Positions 13,401 through 21,780 of a DNA stretch of 64,000 nucleotides are shown here, piece after piece. Source of the stretch: Liquorilactobacillus aquaticus DSM 21051 (GTDB lineage Bacteria > Bacillota > Bacilli > Lactobacillales > Lactobacillaceae); assembly GCF_001436755.1 (NCBI RefSeq), contig NZ_AYZD01000025.1, positions 1 through 64,000 on the forward strand, given 5' to 3'. The notes under the pieces were generated by a model. It saw nothing but the letters and a program-made list of their open reading frames with translations, was not told the origin of the DNA and made no database searches. Position 1 is the first letter of the stretch, and the number at the start of each line of letters is the position of its first letter. A program made the position numbers and the translations under genes.

Positions 13401-13636
13401 GCACATAGTTCTGTGTAAAAAATATTACAATTTTTAAAAGTTGCTTACTGATCAAACTTAATACATTTCATTATAGAGCTGAGTCACTCGTTGAACATAG
13501 GATTTAGCTGTTCAGTGTAAAATGCACTTGAGTCATGTAAAGCCTCCTATGTATGTTTTTGCGGTTAAAAACATTGTACCGTAAAAGGGCATTTACGCGA
13601 CCTTTTATCTTTTACACAGTTATATGGACGTTATCC
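13395..13636 (-). mobile_element. IS256-family deletion relic (MITE-like, about 240 bp)
   Basis: One end (13611-13636, minus strand reading GGATAACGTCCATATAACTG then TGTAAAA) resembles the IS256-type terminal inverted repeat. The other end (about 13396-13421) holds a related inverted copy ending CTGTGTAAAA. Between them lie only the first and last codons of a transposase. The element has thus lost almost its whole interior but kept both ends, so it could once have been mobilised in trans. Target duplications are not obvious. The family call rests on remembered IS256 features and should be checked in ISfinder. Confidence 0.6.
13458..13536 (-). pseudogene. Internally deleted IS256-family transposase, N- and C-terminal ends only
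   Basis: A GGAGG site precedes ATG at 13536. The frame reads MTQVHFTLNS and stops at once. In another frame directly after, the DNA reads YVQRVTQLYNEMY and stops at 13458. The first piece matches the usual N-terminus and the second the usual C-terminus of lactobacillus IS256-type transposases. About 380 codons between them are gone, so the gene is dead. Confidence 0.65.
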
Positions 13637-13692
13637 GCGGCCAGCAATTATTTATTAGTTTATATAGCCTTAAAAAAAGATGACATCATAAC

Positions 13693-13742
13693 GAAGTGCC
13701 TCACAATCATTAGACTTTTGTCTAACAATTATGAGGCACTTC
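13693..13742. repeat. Long inverted repeat / hairpin near the IS relic
   Basis: An 11-bp perfect stem (GAAGTGCCTCA with TGAGGCACTTC) is extended inward by about 11 further pairs with G-U type mismatches, around a short loop. A run of T follows on the minus strand and a weaker one on the plus strand. It could be a bidirectional terminator or the end of another mobile element. I cannot assign a family. Confidence 0.5.
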
Positions 13743-13970
13743 AAGTTGATTTTTGAGCCAGTCCCATTTTTAATTTTCTCTAAACGTGTTACATAAATCA
13801 AAATCATCCGTCTAACCCTGCATTACTCACAACAAACAATGTATTGTGCTCATAACTTCGCGTTAATACTCCAATTTTACTAACTTATGTCACACTCCCT
13901 TCTCTTATATTCACTTTTCATTTTCATGATCAATCTTTCATCAATTGTGCTGTATACCGCTAATATTTAT

Positions 13971-14375
13971 TTAACTTTCATTTCGCAATTTATTGGTTAC
14001 CACAGTTTCCACACTGTAACGCGCCCATTTTGAAATTTTTTCAATAAATTCATTAAGACGATCTTGAGAAAAATGTGTGACAATTGCGTAGCAAGCCTGC
14101 CCGCTGACTTTGTCAAATGTTTCAATCTCTTCAAAATTGTTTACTACTCTTTCAATCGTGCTAAATGCTGTACTATTCATGAACAAACGGATATATTGCG
14201 TGTTTTCGTAACGAACATCAATCGTGAAACTTTTTATGATTTCATGTTCAATCAACTTATTAACCCTATTACCGACTGCCTGTCCGGTTAGATGGATTTT
14301 TTCTCCTATTTCTTTGTTAGTTAAACGGCTATTTTTCTTCAATAAGGCGATTATTTGCTTATCAATATAATCCAT
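13971..14375 (-). CDS. Lrp/AsnC-family transcriptional regulator
   Basis: The protein has 134 residues. An N-terminal winged helix reads MDYIDKQIIALLKKNSRLTN then KEIGEKIHLTGQAVGNRVNKL, the DNA-recognition unit of Lrp/AsnC proteins. The C-terminal half (RLFMNSTAFSTIERVVNNF to ACYAIVTHFS) fits the RAM dimer and ligand domain, somewhat short. It is transcribed divergently from the cysteine hydrolase gene at 14492, with 116 bp between them, so regulation of that neighbour is the simplest guess. The ligand is unknown. Confidence 0.85.
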   Translation of the reverse strand: MDYIDKQIIALLKKNSRLTNKEIGEKIHLTGQAVGNRVNKLIEHEIIKSFTIDVRYENTQYIRLFMNSTAFSTIERVVNNFEEIETFDKVSGQACYAIVTHFSQDRLNEFIEKISKWARYSVETVVTNKLRNES

Positions 14376-14430
14376 TAACTCACTCCTTTCACACTGAAAG
14401 TAAAATTGCTAACTTAATTTCAACAGATTA

Positions 14431-14459
14431 TGTTCAAAAACAGCAATACTTCTTATACT
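14431..14459 (+). promoter_or_regulatory. Probable promoter of the cysteine hydrolase gene
   Basis: TATACT at 14454-14459 is placed 17 bp after a weak -35 (TGTTCA, 14431-14436). It lies between two divergent genes, where the Lrp-type regulator would be expected to bind. Confidence 0.4.
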
Positions 14460-14491
14460 GAGGTTATTAAATAAACAAAGGAGCTGTTTTA

Positions 14492-15037
14492 ATGAAACAA
14501 GGACTACTAGTAATTGATGTTCAAAATGACTATTTTGCAAAAGGAAAAATGGAGCTTGTTCTACCAGAGGCCGCACTTAAAAAGATAAATCAGCTAGAAT
14601 CATATTTTCTAAGGCACAATCTTCCAATTATATACATTCAACACATCAAACACGAAAAGAACGCTGCCTTTTTTGAAGCCGACACGACAGGGGCGGCACT
14701 TCATTCTGATTTGCAGAACAAGCCTTCTTCAATAATTATCGAGAAACATTTCCCAAACAGCTTTTATCAAACAAACCTTGAGACCGAGCTGCACAGAGTT
14801 GGCGTGGAACAATTAGTTATTTGCGGTATGATGACACATATGTGCGTCGACTCAACCACGAGAGCAAGTAAAGAACTGGAATTTGATCCTCTTTTGATCA
14901 GTGATGCAACTGCAACAAAAAATTTAACTATTAACAAAAAAATTGTACTTGCTAAAGATGTTCAAAATGCCTTTCTTGCCTCATTAACAAATTTTGCAAC
15001 TCTTAAAACAACAACTGAATTCATCTCCCAAGTTTAA
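14492..15037 (+). CDS. Isochorismatase-like cysteine hydrolase
   Basis: The protein has 181 residues. The opening GLLVIDVQNDYF carries the catalytic Asp of the isochorismatase/nicotinamidase fold, and CGMMTHMCVDSTTRAS carries the nucleophilic Cys in the usual place after a conserved GMxTxxCV pattern. A Lys in the middle (around EKHFPNSF) completes the triad region. Members hydrolyse amides or vinyl ethers such as nicotinamide, peroxyureidoacrylate or isochorismate. The exact substrate cannot be told from sequence. A ribosome site AAAGGAG precedes the ATG. It is divergent from an Lrp-type regulator that may sense its substrate. Confidence 0.85.
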   Translation: MKQGLLVIDVQNDYFAKGKMELVLPEAALKKINQLESYFLRHNLPIIYIQHIKHEKNAAFFEADTTGAALHSDLQNKPSSIIIEKHFPNSFYQTNLETELHRVGVEQLVICGMMTHMCVDSTTRASKELEFDPLLISDATATKNLTINKKIVLAKDVQNAFLASLTNFATLKTTTEFISQV

Positions 15038-15157
15038 TCAATTATTCGTGCGTTTTTTACCATTGTTCCTTAACTAATCAATTATTTTCGGCTTTATTGC
15101 TTATCACTGCGAAATGATCGACAGCCGTTTAGACATGCATATTCTTGATAAAGAAAA

Positions 15158-15201
15158 GAGCAATTAAAGTTGCCGAATATGATCGGTAACTTTAATTACT
15201 C
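15158..15201. terminator. Bidirectional hairpin terminator
   Basis: An 18-bp stem with two mismatches (GAGCAATTAAAGTTGCCG with CGGTAACTTTAATTACTC) is flanked by A/T runs on both sides. It lies between the convergent cysteine hydrolase gene and the histidine kinase gene and can serve both. Confidence 0.75.
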
Positions 15202-15294
15202 GAAAAAAAGCTAGATCATTCACATAAGACACTTGTAGAATTATCTAAAAAATTATGATTTTTACCTCCATAACTTAATATTTATCTAGCGTTT

Positions 15295-16542
15295 TTATTT
15301 AACCGGTTTAAAATTAACACTGAAAAATATTTGACCATCATCATAGTGGACACTCATTTTTTCTTTAAAAGAAGCCGTCAATTTTTGAGCCATGGAGAGA
15401 CCTATTCCAAAGCCCTCTTTCTTACTATTATGTGATTTGTCGTCACGGTAGAAACGTTCAAAAAACTTACCGTAGTCAGTCTTTTTTCCATCCGTATACG
15501 TGTTGCCAATCGAAAGAGTAATTTTCTTTTGCCGTTTGTCAGAGGTCAGCGAAGCCGTCACAACACCTTCATCATCGCAATACTTATTGGCGTTATCTAA
15601 GAGAATGTTGCACAGCTCGTAAAAACTATTTTCATCAGCCTTGATTTTTAGCCCGGGCGTAATCTTTACTTTAAAAGCTTTCTTTTCTTGAGACATAACC
15701 GTTTTAAAACTATCCGCAGCCTTTTCGAACACTTCAGAAGCGTTGACCGTCGACAAAGTGATTTTAGGCTGTTCTTCCATCCGCGCCAGTGAAATCAAGT
15801 TGTTAATCAGATGCGTCAAGCGATCCACCTGCTGCTCATTACTATTTGTCCACTCAGATTCACCGTTCATCATTTCTTGCAATTCAGTATTAGCTTTAAT
15901 GATTGATAACGGCGTTTTCAGCTCGTGACCAGCATTAGTAATAAACTCCTTTTGCCGTTTATCGGCTTGGATTATCGGTTTGATTGCTTGTTTTGAAAAT
16001 GCGATCAAGACCAACGTGAAGAGGACCAAGCTAATTGCTCCAAGGAACATGCCAAGTTTCATGATATTATCCGTACTTTCCATAATTACCGACTCATCAA
16101 GAAAAACAATCGTTGTCTTATCATCCTTTCTGGTTACTTTGTAGGCATAATTCGACATTACAGAACTGATTGTTCCCGATTGTTTTTCACTGTCGTAAAC
16201 TTGGCGTCCTAAATCCATAATCGTTTCTCTTGAAATACTAACAATATGCGAATCATCCAGATTGGTCTGATTACCGTTTTTATCAAAAGAAACACTGAAG
16301 TATCGGTACTGATATAAACTTTCACGATTAAAAGCAGATCCAAAACGCTTTCTGACATTCTGCGTGTTAATCTGAGAGTTTATTTGCCCATCATTTTGTG
16401 AAAGTATCACAAGGACATTATTAACCTGTTGCTTTGCTTGATAAATCGAAATTCCGATAATACTTCCAATCACCGTGAGAAGAACAATAAACAAGGCAGC
16501 TGTGGAAATACCGATGAACCTATAACGAAACTTCTGAATCAT
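15295..16542 (-). CDS. Sensor histidine kinase of a two-component system
   Basis: About 415 residues. A membrane segment at 8-32 and another at 163-183 enclose an extracellular loop of about 130 residues. The H-box is TNAGHELKTPLS with H206. N-box (LCNILLDNANKYC) and G-box (GFGIGLSMAQKL) of the HATPase domain follow. No clear HAMP domain is seen between the second membrane segment and the H-box. I chose ATG at 16542, preceded by a GGGGGG run. An upstream frame extension lies inside the response-regulator gene. The gene overlaps the regulator's end by 23 bp, so the pair is coupled. The signal sensed is unknown. Confidence 0.9.
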   Translation of the reverse strand: MIQKFRYRFIGISTAALFIVLLTVIGSIIGISIYQAKQQVNNVLVILSQNDGQINSQINTQNVRKRFGSAFNRESLYQYRYFSVSFDKNGNQTNLDDSHIVSISRETIMDLGRQVYDSEKQSGTISSVMSNYAYKVTRKDDKTTIVFLDESVIMESTDNIMKLGMFLGAISLVLFTLVLIAFSKQAIKPIIQADKRQKEFITNAGHELKTPLSIIKANTELQEMMNGESEWTNSNEQQVDRLTHLINNLISLARMEEQPKITLSTVNASEVFEKAADSFKTVMSQEKKAFKVKITPGLKIKADENSFYELCNILLDNANKYCDDEGVVTASLTSDKRQKKITLSIGNTYTDGKKTDYGKFFERFYRDDKSHNSKKEGFGIGLSMAQKLTASFKEKMSVHYDDGQIFFSVNFKPVK

Positions 16543-17224
16543 TAGAGTCCCCCCCATTAGTATTAATAAGCTGATAGGGACCGCCTTTCTCCCCATAGAT
16601 TTCAACATGTGCATTAACTGACTGTAGTTTCTGGCGAAGATACGATATATAAATCCAGAGTGTATCGCGATCAATGTCATCATCATTATCCCAAGCATGG
16701 TCGATCAGTATGTCGCTATCTATTTTTTTGTTTGCATTTAGAATGAACAAGTTTAACAGCTTAGTTTCCTTTGCGGAAAGACTAATAGAGTTAAAACTCT
16801 CTAGCCGCTGCTCATTACTGTCAAGCGTAATATCGCCGAACTTCAGTACGTCATTTGTGTAATCCTCACTTCGCCGTTCAAGTGAACGTAAACGAGCCAA
16901 TAATTCCTTCAATGAGAATGGCTTGGTTATATAGTCATCTGCGCCAGCATCAAGGCCCGTTACTTTATCATCAATTTCAGACATGGCTGTCAGCATGATC
17001 ACATAAGTTTGATCACCAGTCGATCGAATCTTTTTCAAGGCCTCGATCCCGGTCATTACAGGCATCATAATATCAAAAATCATCAGGTCATAGACCCCAT
17101 GGTCAGCCTTATCAACGGCTTCTGAACCATTATAAACAGGGACAACATCGTATCCTTGACTACGCATAGCAGTGACAAGCACCCTGGAAAGTTCTTTTTC
17201 ATCTTCAGCTAATAATATTCGCAT
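16520..17224 (-). CDS. OmpR/PhoB-family response regulator
   Basis: About 234 residues. The receiver domain has acidic residues near E7-D8, the phospho-acceptor D51 (MIFDIMMP) and Lys in ITKPFSLKELL. The C-terminal winged helix (ETKLLNLFILNANK to ISYLRQKL) is of OmpR type. The final wing reads KGGPYQLI. The start at ATG 17224 (MRILLAEDE) follows GGAGAG with eight bases between. It is 13 bp after the alarmone synthetase gene and overlaps the kinase gene, giving a three-gene operon. Confidence 0.93.
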   Translation of the reverse strand: MRILLAEDEKELSRVLVTAMRSQGYDVVPVYNGSEAVDKADHGVYDLMIFDIMMPVMTGIEALKKIRSTGDQTYVIMLTAMSEIDDKVTGLDAGADDYITKPFSLKELLARLRSLERRSEDYTNDVLKFGDITLDSNEQRLESFNSISLSAKETKLLNLFILNANKKIDSDILIDHAWDNDDDIDRDTLWIYISYLRQKLQSVNAHVEIYGEKGGPYQLINTNGGDSNDSEVSL

Positions 17225-17237
17225 GCTACCGCTCTCC

Positions 17238-17852
17238 TCAATCATTTTCATGAATCAACTGCCGAATTGTCTGCATTTGAACATCACAAGATGCAAGTTG
17301 ATCCGCACAACGTTTTAATTCCTTACCAATTTGTTCGGGATTTTCAATACTATGTTTATACTTCATTTCATGTTCTAAACTAGCCCACGAATCCATCGCA
17401 ATTGTCCTCAGCTGTACTTCAACAAAATAGCATCCCGAGGTATTACCATCAATATAGGGGTATGGCGTATCGACTTTTAAAATAAGATGGTAACTTCTGT
17501 ATCCGTTAGGCTTTGACCTTGTAATATAATCTTTCTCTTTAACTACCTCACACCAGTCTGCATGTTTCAAAAGATCAATAGAACGATAGACATCATCAAT
17601 AAAATTACAAACAATGCGAATTCCTATAGCATCCTTGCATTCACGAAGTGCTCCTTCTGGAGAAAGTGGAAAGCCTTTTCGCTGACACTTCTCTACCATA
17701 CTATCTTCAGTCTTAACGCGACCAATCAAGTGTTCATATAGCTTGTTTTTATTTTTTTCAATTTCCTGCTGGTTAAGAACAGCGAGTTTCTTCATAACAT
17801 CGTCTTTTATTTGCGAAAGATAAGGCTTAAATTCCCCGTATATTTCCATCAT
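17238..17852 (-). CDS. Small alarmone synthetase (RelA/SpoT-domain GTP pyrophosphokinase)
   Basis: About 204 residues. It has only the synthetase domain, without the HD hydrolase, TGS or ACT domains of long Rel. Recognisable motifs are KDAIGIRIVCNF, KPNGYRSYHL and YFVEVQLRTIAMDSWASLEH followed by EMKYK. These proteins make (p)ppGpp or pGpp from ATP and GDP/GTP. Cys residues near the end (RCADQLASCDVQ) are not diagnostic. The start was set at 17852, six bases after AAAGGA, rather than the ATG that touches it. It leads an operon with a two-component system only 13 bp downstream, which links alarmone synthesis to an envelope signal. RelP or RelQ type cannot be decided by eye. Confidence 0.88.
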   Translation of the reverse strand: MMEIYGEFKPYLSQIKDDVMKKLAVLNQQEIEKNKNKLYEHLIGRVKTEDSMVEKCQRKGFPLSPEGALRECKDAIGIRIVCNFIDDVYRSIDLLKHADWCEVVKEKDYITRSKPNGYRSYHLILKVDTPYPYIDGNTSGCYFVEVQLRTIAMDSWASLEHEMKYKHSIENPEQIGKELKRCADQLASCDVQMQTIRQLIHEND

Positions 17853-17880
17853 CGTCATTCCTTTAGTATATTAATTAAAC

Positions 17881-17889
17881 ATTATAACA
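17881..17889 (-). promoter_or_regulatory. Extended -10 promoter of the alarmone synthetase operon
   Basis: On the minus strand TGTTATAAT is an extended -10 (TGn plus TATAAT), 28 bp before the start codon. No good -35 is seen, which fits an extended -10 promoter. Confidence 0.45.
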
Positions 17890-18107
17890 GCATTCATGCC
17901 AATTACTATTCTAAACAAAACAAACACAAAACTAAAGATAATTAAACAACACCTGTTAATCTAACTAACTGTATAGTTTTATCTCATAATTAAAAACTTA
18001 AATTTATGATGTATCAAATGTTAACATTAAAACATTAAATTTACTTATAAAAAATCTGAATAGAAGTAAAAATTAATACTTATTTGATATCTGAAAACCG
18101 AAAGATC

Positions 18108-18168
18108 AAAAAAATGACACACCGTCTTTAAGGGAGCATATCCCTAAAAAGACAGTGTGCCGTTTTTT
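18108..18168. terminator. Bidirectional terminator between glucansucrase and alarmone operon
   Basis: A stem at 18118-18159 (CACACCGTCTTT with AAAGACAGTGTG, extended by AGGGA/TCCCT) is flanked by A7 before and T6 after. It terminates the minus-strand glucansucrase gene about 50 bp after its stop and may insulate the other side. The rest of 17890-18217 is AT-rich with nothing recognised. Confidence 0.8.
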
Positions 18169-18217
18169 ATGGTCCTTACAGTTATCTCATAAATCGAAAA
18201 AGCAATACTGCAAAAAA

Positions 18218-21200
18218 CTACTCAAAGTGCTTGCCCACAAGTGGGGCTGGCAAAAACTTCTGCACTGCTGGTGAATTTTCTCCGACATAGAAGTAGTTGC
18301 TATACGGACTGCGTAAAACATAATCTATCCCACGTCCTAAAATATTTGTTCCGTTGAAATATTTAGCAGACCAACTCGTAATCTTCACACTTGGATCGAT
18401 GGGACTACCGTTTGAAGCCTGAATATCAGTAAACAATTCTGGGTATTCGATTTCTAAGAGATCTAGAAAGGCTCCACCATATATTTTCTGGTATTTGCCT
18501 CCTCCAATTGTATTTGTGATATACAAACAGCTGTGCATCTTAGAATCTGTTAATTGGTTGCCTCTCTCATCTGTTCGATCAACTGTCACCAATTCCTTTG
18601 TCGGCAAATTGTAAATTTGATCAGGTACCCAATCGGCAATTGCTTGAATTCCTGCAGCATGCAGTGCTTTAAGCGCATTCCGCAGGTCATCGACCGTTCC
18701 GTATTTTGTTGGCATTTCAAACCCCAGATCGTACCGATCCGTGAAAGCATAGCCATTATCAATAATTGAATCTAGGAATGTCTTGTCTCCACTTGACCGG
18801 TATTGCGGAGCTAATTCAAAGCTGGTAAATCCTAGTGATTTGAATAACGCCGTGTTTTTCGCAATAACAACATTTGCATTATCATCATGTGTGTCTGGAT
18901 AAGAGATAAAGTTCGAAAAACCCTCAAAAAGAACATTTGAATCTAATGCCGCATTTGAGTGAAACGTTTTGCCATCAGTTGATGCCGTTACTGTAGCTGA
19001 TGTTCGTGCATCCTGCTCAGCTGACGCTCCCACTGGTACCCAAACAGCCAGATATCCTGTCACTTGTGGATTAGCATATCCTTGAACATGAGTGTTTGCT
19101 TCAACTTGTCCATTGATCACTACATCCTGATTGCTGAAAAATAAATCTCCATCATCATTGGTGTAGGCAATTGGAGCACCTTCATCAACAGTGTAGTTAG
19201 CCACTCCAGCCTCAGTGGCCAAAACAGCTGCGCGATAAGCTTGATTATGATGGGTAGAGCCCATATGCAATACAACCTGTTCGCCCTCTAATAATTTCAA
19301 AGTAGTATTGTTGCTGACGATTACACCAATTCCCTCGGTTCGTGTCTCACTTGTTCCTTGGTCACTTACCGTCATTGCTCCCTTACCGAAACGAACGCTG
19401 GTAAGAATATCATTGCTATCAACTGACATTGTCTGCCCACCGGCAACATACTTGCTCCTCGTCCTCAATAAATTAGCAATCGTATCATAATAGATGGTCT
19501 TACCTGCCATATATTGGCCGCCTTCAAGGTACATATCACCATAATAAACTCGTGGAATAGTGTCCTTGTTAGTTAAAAGCATCGCATACGTGCTTGGCAT
19601 ATTATAACGATTATATTGCTTGTTTGTTGCAGCTTGGTCCTTATAATATAACTCTAGTCCTTGCTGCAGCTGTTGCCAGTTAAATACCCCATATTCTTCG
19701 CCTGTCGCTGCTTGAACTGCCGCTTGAATCTGATCTTGCGAATTAGAATCATGTGCTCGCACAAATGTATAATTCGGAATAGCTGCATTTTCGGTGCTGT
19801 CTTTAGAACGATCGATTAGATACCAGTGCAGGAAACGGTCCATCTTGTCATTTGTTCCCGGCTTGTTTTCTAAAGAATAATTCATCTGACCAACAAAATA
19901 ATCATCCATTGTTAATTGGTTAGCGCCTTGTTCAAAGATATATTGCGGGTCGTCCGATCCCCAATCTTCCAAGATCGATAAGTGTGCATTAGCCGTCTTA
20001 TCATTTCGCTCAACATGATAAGCGTTTTTGAAATATTCAGCAGCTATATGCAACAGATCCGCGTCAACATTATCGACCGCATCAACCCGAATCCCATCAA
20101 AATTAGCGGTTGCATCATTTCCCGTAATCGAGCCAAAGTTCAGTAGGTAATGCAGCCAATTCAACTCTTCGGCTTGTACAATTGGGTTGGAATTATCGAT
20201 ATCATTGGCAAGCAAAAACTCTGAACCTTTATTCTCATTATTCTTTATATATGATGGAACATAGCCTAAGATACGATAGTCAGAGTTTGCTCTTGGGGTC
20301 AACTTACTGTTAATGTAAGTTAAGAACCCACCTTGCAATGATTGTAGGCCATCTGAACTGACATCTTCCGAAGATTTGTTCCAAATTGTTTCTGTCTTAA
20401 TGAAATTATGCATCAGTTGACGTAGCCAATTGGCAGAGGACGTTATCATCAGATTTTTTTCAAATGCGATCTGAACATTGTGAGCTGCACTGTCAAGCAA
20501 GCGCGCACTATCATCAGCCGAAAATTTATGTTCGCTCTGCACAATTCCTTGTGCAAGCATGTAGTTCACATAATCTGCTTGAATGCTCTTGGTAGGCCAC
20601 CACGCCATTAAAAGCGGTCGAAAATCAGTTTTTCTTGCCTTGTCCCATGATTGCCCATCTCTTAAAATATATTTTGGACGATACCAAGAATCAGCTGTTA
20701 GATAACCATTTATATTTTCAAAACTCTTCTTATTATGTGAATAAGCAGTATTGTGAGCTGCAAAATCAGCAACTGCTTTAGCAGAACTGTCTTGACTTGG
20801 GATGTTCTGAGAAATCAATTGAGAAACTTGTCCAGTTGCTTCATCGGAATAATATGTTTTACCGTCAACTGTCTCTAACACGCCTTTAGCTAGGTGACCA
20901 TCCGTATCAAAATAATACGTTACCCCGTCAATTGTCTGCAATCCCTTCGCATACGAACCATCCTCATTGAAGTAATAAATATTACCGCTTTGAGCTTTAA
21001 AAAAGCCTGGTTTCGCTGGTTTGCCATCACTTTGATAAGCTGTTGTTTTGCCGTTGCTTGTCAAAACATAGGGAATCGCATTACCTGAAACTTTATCAAA
21101 GTAATAAGTTGTTCCATTAACTCTTTGACATTCACCTCTCAATTGTGCACCAGATGTCTGATCAAAATATTGCAAATGTCCATTAATTTTATTTAAACCC

Positions 21201-21394
21201 TTAAGCTTGTTCCCGGACCTGTCAAGATAAAAACGTGTCCCATTTGAGTTTACGTATTTTCCCCCATAAACTTCTCGAGCTTCAGAATCATTACTTTTAC
21301 CAGCAGAATTAAGCACTTGTTTCTTATTCTTAAAGCCTTCTCCCCCGTGCCGTTTGTTTACTCTTTGCCGTGTTTCTAAGATTGATTGAATCAT
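18218..21394 (-). CDS. GH70 glucansucrase lacking signal peptide and C-terminal binding domain
   Basis: The protein has 1058 residues. Residues about 45-190 are Tyr/Gly-rich glucan-binding repeats ([20 protein letters not shown]). The GH70 core follows with nucleophile D438 ([13 protein letters not shown]), acid/base E476 (LSILEDWG) and transition-state D549 ([11 protein letters not shown]). It builds alpha-glucan from sucrose. After the catalytic D549 the tripeptide is SNS, a site linked to linkage choice in lactobacillus enzymes. The N-terminus is [20 protein letters not shown], hydrophilic, with no signal peptide or KxYKxGKxW motif. The protein ends [11 protein letters not shown] soon after the core, without C-terminal repeats. 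GGAAGGG upstream supports the ATG at 21394. It may be a shortened form that is not exported, or exported by an unknown route. Confidence 0.93.
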   Translation of the reverse strand: MIQSILETRQRVNKRHGGEGFKNKKQVLNSAGKSNDSEAREVYGGKYVNSNGTRFYLDRSGNKLKGLNKINGHLQYFDQTSGAQLRGECQRVNGTTYYFDKVSGNAIPYVLTSNGKTTAYQSDGKPAKPGFFKAQSGNIYYFNEDGSYAKGLQTIDGVTYYFDTDGHLAKGVLETVDGKTYYSDEATGQVSQLISQNIPSQDSSAKAVADFAAHNTAYSHNKKSFENINGYLTADSWYRPKYILRDGQSWDKARKTDFRPLLMAWWPTKSIQADYVNYMLAQGIVQSEHKFSADDSARLLDSAAHNVQIAFEKNLMITSSANWLRQLMHNFIKTETIWNKSSEDVSSDGLQSLQGGFLTYINSKLTPRANSDYRILGYVPSYIKNNENKGSEFLLANDIDNSNPIVQAEELNWLHYLLNFGSITGNDATANFDGIRVDAVDNVDADLLHIAAEYFKNAYHVERNDKTANAHLSILEDWGSDDPQYIFEQGANQLTMDDYFVGQMNYSLENKPGTNDKMDRFLHWYLIDRSKDSTENAAIPNYTFVRAHDSNSQDQIQAAVQAATGEEYGVFNWQQLQQGLELYYKDQAATNKQYNRYNMPSTYAMLLTNKDTIPRVYYGDMYLEGGQYMAGKTIYYDTIANLLRTRSKYVAGGQTMSVDSNDILTSVRFGKGAMTVSDQGTSETRTEGIGVIVSNNTTLKLLEGEQVVLHMGSTHHNQAYRAAVLATEAGVANYTVDEGAPIAYTNDDGDLFFSNQDVVINGQVEANTHVQGYANPQVTGYLAVWVPVGASAEQDARTSATVTASTDGKTFHSNAALDSNVLFEGFSNFISYPDTHDDNANVVIAKNTALFKSLGFTSFELAPQYRSSGDKTFLDSIIDNGYAFTDRYDLGFEMPTKYGTVDDLRNALKALHAAGIQAIADWVPDQIYNLPTKELVTVDRTDERGNQLTDSKMHSCLYITNTIGGGKYQKIYGGAFLDLLEIEYPELFTDIQASNGSPIDPSVKITSWSAKYFNGTNILGRGIDYVLRSPYSNYFYVGENSPAVQKFLPAPLVGKHFE

Positions 21395-21780
21395 ATCAAA
21401 ACTTCCCTTCCTTTAAGATTGATTTCATCTTAAGCCCAAGATTCAATATAATCAAACGCATGTTCGCTTTTTATTCAAAAAAAGATGCTGATACTTTCAT
21501 AAAAGGATTATCAATTCATGAAACACTCTGTTTTCAATGATTTTTGTTGCCCATTGACACAAAATTTTGGGGGGATGATAATTAGCCTAAGCTTTACAAA
21601 TAAAATAATCACCTAACTTGGGAACAAGAGCAAACCTTTCTAGTTAATAGTTTTAGTTATTGACTTACTTTTTTTATCAGTTAGATTTTAGTTATAGATA
21701 TAGCTCATCTAGCAAAATTTAGAATTTACCTATCAGAAACAACATTCAACTTTTATTTTAAAATTTAAGGGAGTTATTTT
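21395..21780. other. Intergenic region between divergent glucansucrase and efflux genes
   Basis: AT-rich and without credible ORFs. It must carry both divergent promoters. I searched the stretch upstream of the glucansucrase for a missing signal peptide in any minus-strand frame and saw none. No clear operator is recognised. Confidence 0.5.

Noticed and set aside
13553-13756. Plus-strand frame of 67 codons upstream of cas3
   Set aside because: It spans the inverted-repeat end of the IS relic and the hairpin, so it is not a gene.
21395-21600. Missing signal peptide of the glucansucrase in another frame
   Set aside because: No frame upstream on the minus strand gives a basic start plus hydrophobic core, and a good ribosome site serves the ATG at 21394.
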